In this document: positions 63,929-64,000 of the stretch, piece by piece
Layout: each line of letters starts with the position of its first letter
Position numbering within the stretch: the first letter of the stretch is position 1
DNA from: Argyresthia goedartella
Lineage: Eukaryota > Arthropoda > Insecta > Lepidoptera > Argyresthiidae
Assembly: GCA_949825045.1 (NCBI GenBank)
Contig: OX463835.1
Coordinates: 17,439,201-17,503,200, forward strand
Length of the DNA: 64,000 nucleotides
Direction: 5' to 3'
Notes under the pieces: model-generated
Database searches by the model: none
Told to the model about the DNA's origin: nothing
The model's input: the letters and a program-made list of their open reading frames with translations, nothing else
Made by a program: the position numbers and the translations under genes

Positions 63929-64000
63929 AATAGTAGTTTATGTGACTGCTCCATAATAATATCACTCGAAAGTTTTAATGCCTAATTATGTACAGTTACA
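63929..64000 (+). mobile_element. Composite foldback element, family M6, copy 4, cut by the window end
   Basis: aatagtagtttatgtgactg, 'ctccataataatatcactcg', 'aaagttttaatgcctaatta', 'tgtacagttaca'. The left hairpin arm is largely deleted compared with copies 1 and 3. The rest lies beyond the window. Confidence 0.8.

Overview
The window looks like moth or butterfly (lepidopteran) nuclear DNA. It is AT-rich, has no bacterial-style operons and almost no long reading frames, and is packed with the kinds of dispersed repeats typical of Lepidoptera: tRNA-derived SINEs, the 'gggttccgtacc' repeat, foldback MITEs and non-LTR retrotransposons. This assignment rests on recognising repeat styles; no single-copy host marker is present apart from a processed RpS11 pseudogene. 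I found no intact host protein gene and no convincing functional tRNA, rRNA or CRISPR. Nearly everything that can be named is a mobile element, a piece of one, or satellite DNA.

Layout. 1-2.1 kb: AT-rich DNA with short tandem units. 2.3-9.1 kb: a cluster of foldback MITEs, with exon-like fragments of a degenerate, uncharacterised gene on the minus strand (3977-6233). 9.7-12.3 kb: a tandem array of about 455-486 bp AT-rich units followed by a 146 bp duplication built around a hairpin. 12.7-15.7 kb, minus strand: an undamaged 987-codon reading frame for a restriction-like-endonuclease (RLE) type non-LTR retrotransposon. 17-24 kb: a SINE-rich block that includes a three-deep nest of SINEs and a fragment of a second RLE-type element. 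24.9-26.9 kb: a 39 bp satellite open on both strands. 27.5-28.6 kb: a 46 bp satellite of 24 units, followed by a short telomere-like run. 31 kb: the RpS11 retropseudogene. 35.2-38.8 kb, minus strand: a broken LINE whose first domain is an OTU-type cysteine protease, followed by an APE endonuclease and reverse transcriptase and interrupted by a SINE. 41.8-43.3 kb, minus strand: a two-exon DDE transposase with consensus splice sites, cut off by a MITE. 46.9-64 kb: SINEs, foldback elements and LINE tails, many nested in each other.

How the parts relate. The LINE proteins would copy RNA into DNA, and the SINEs (pol III heads, simple-sequence tails) presumably borrow such machinery. The nests give relative ages: SINE-A is repeatedly the youngest insertion (into SINE-B, SINE-C, a foldback MITE and the OTU-LINE). 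The best candidates for new biology are the OTU-bearing LINE, the intact RLE element, the modular body shared by SINE-A and SINE-C, and the two satellites. All family names come from motif recognition by eye; no database search or alignment program was used.
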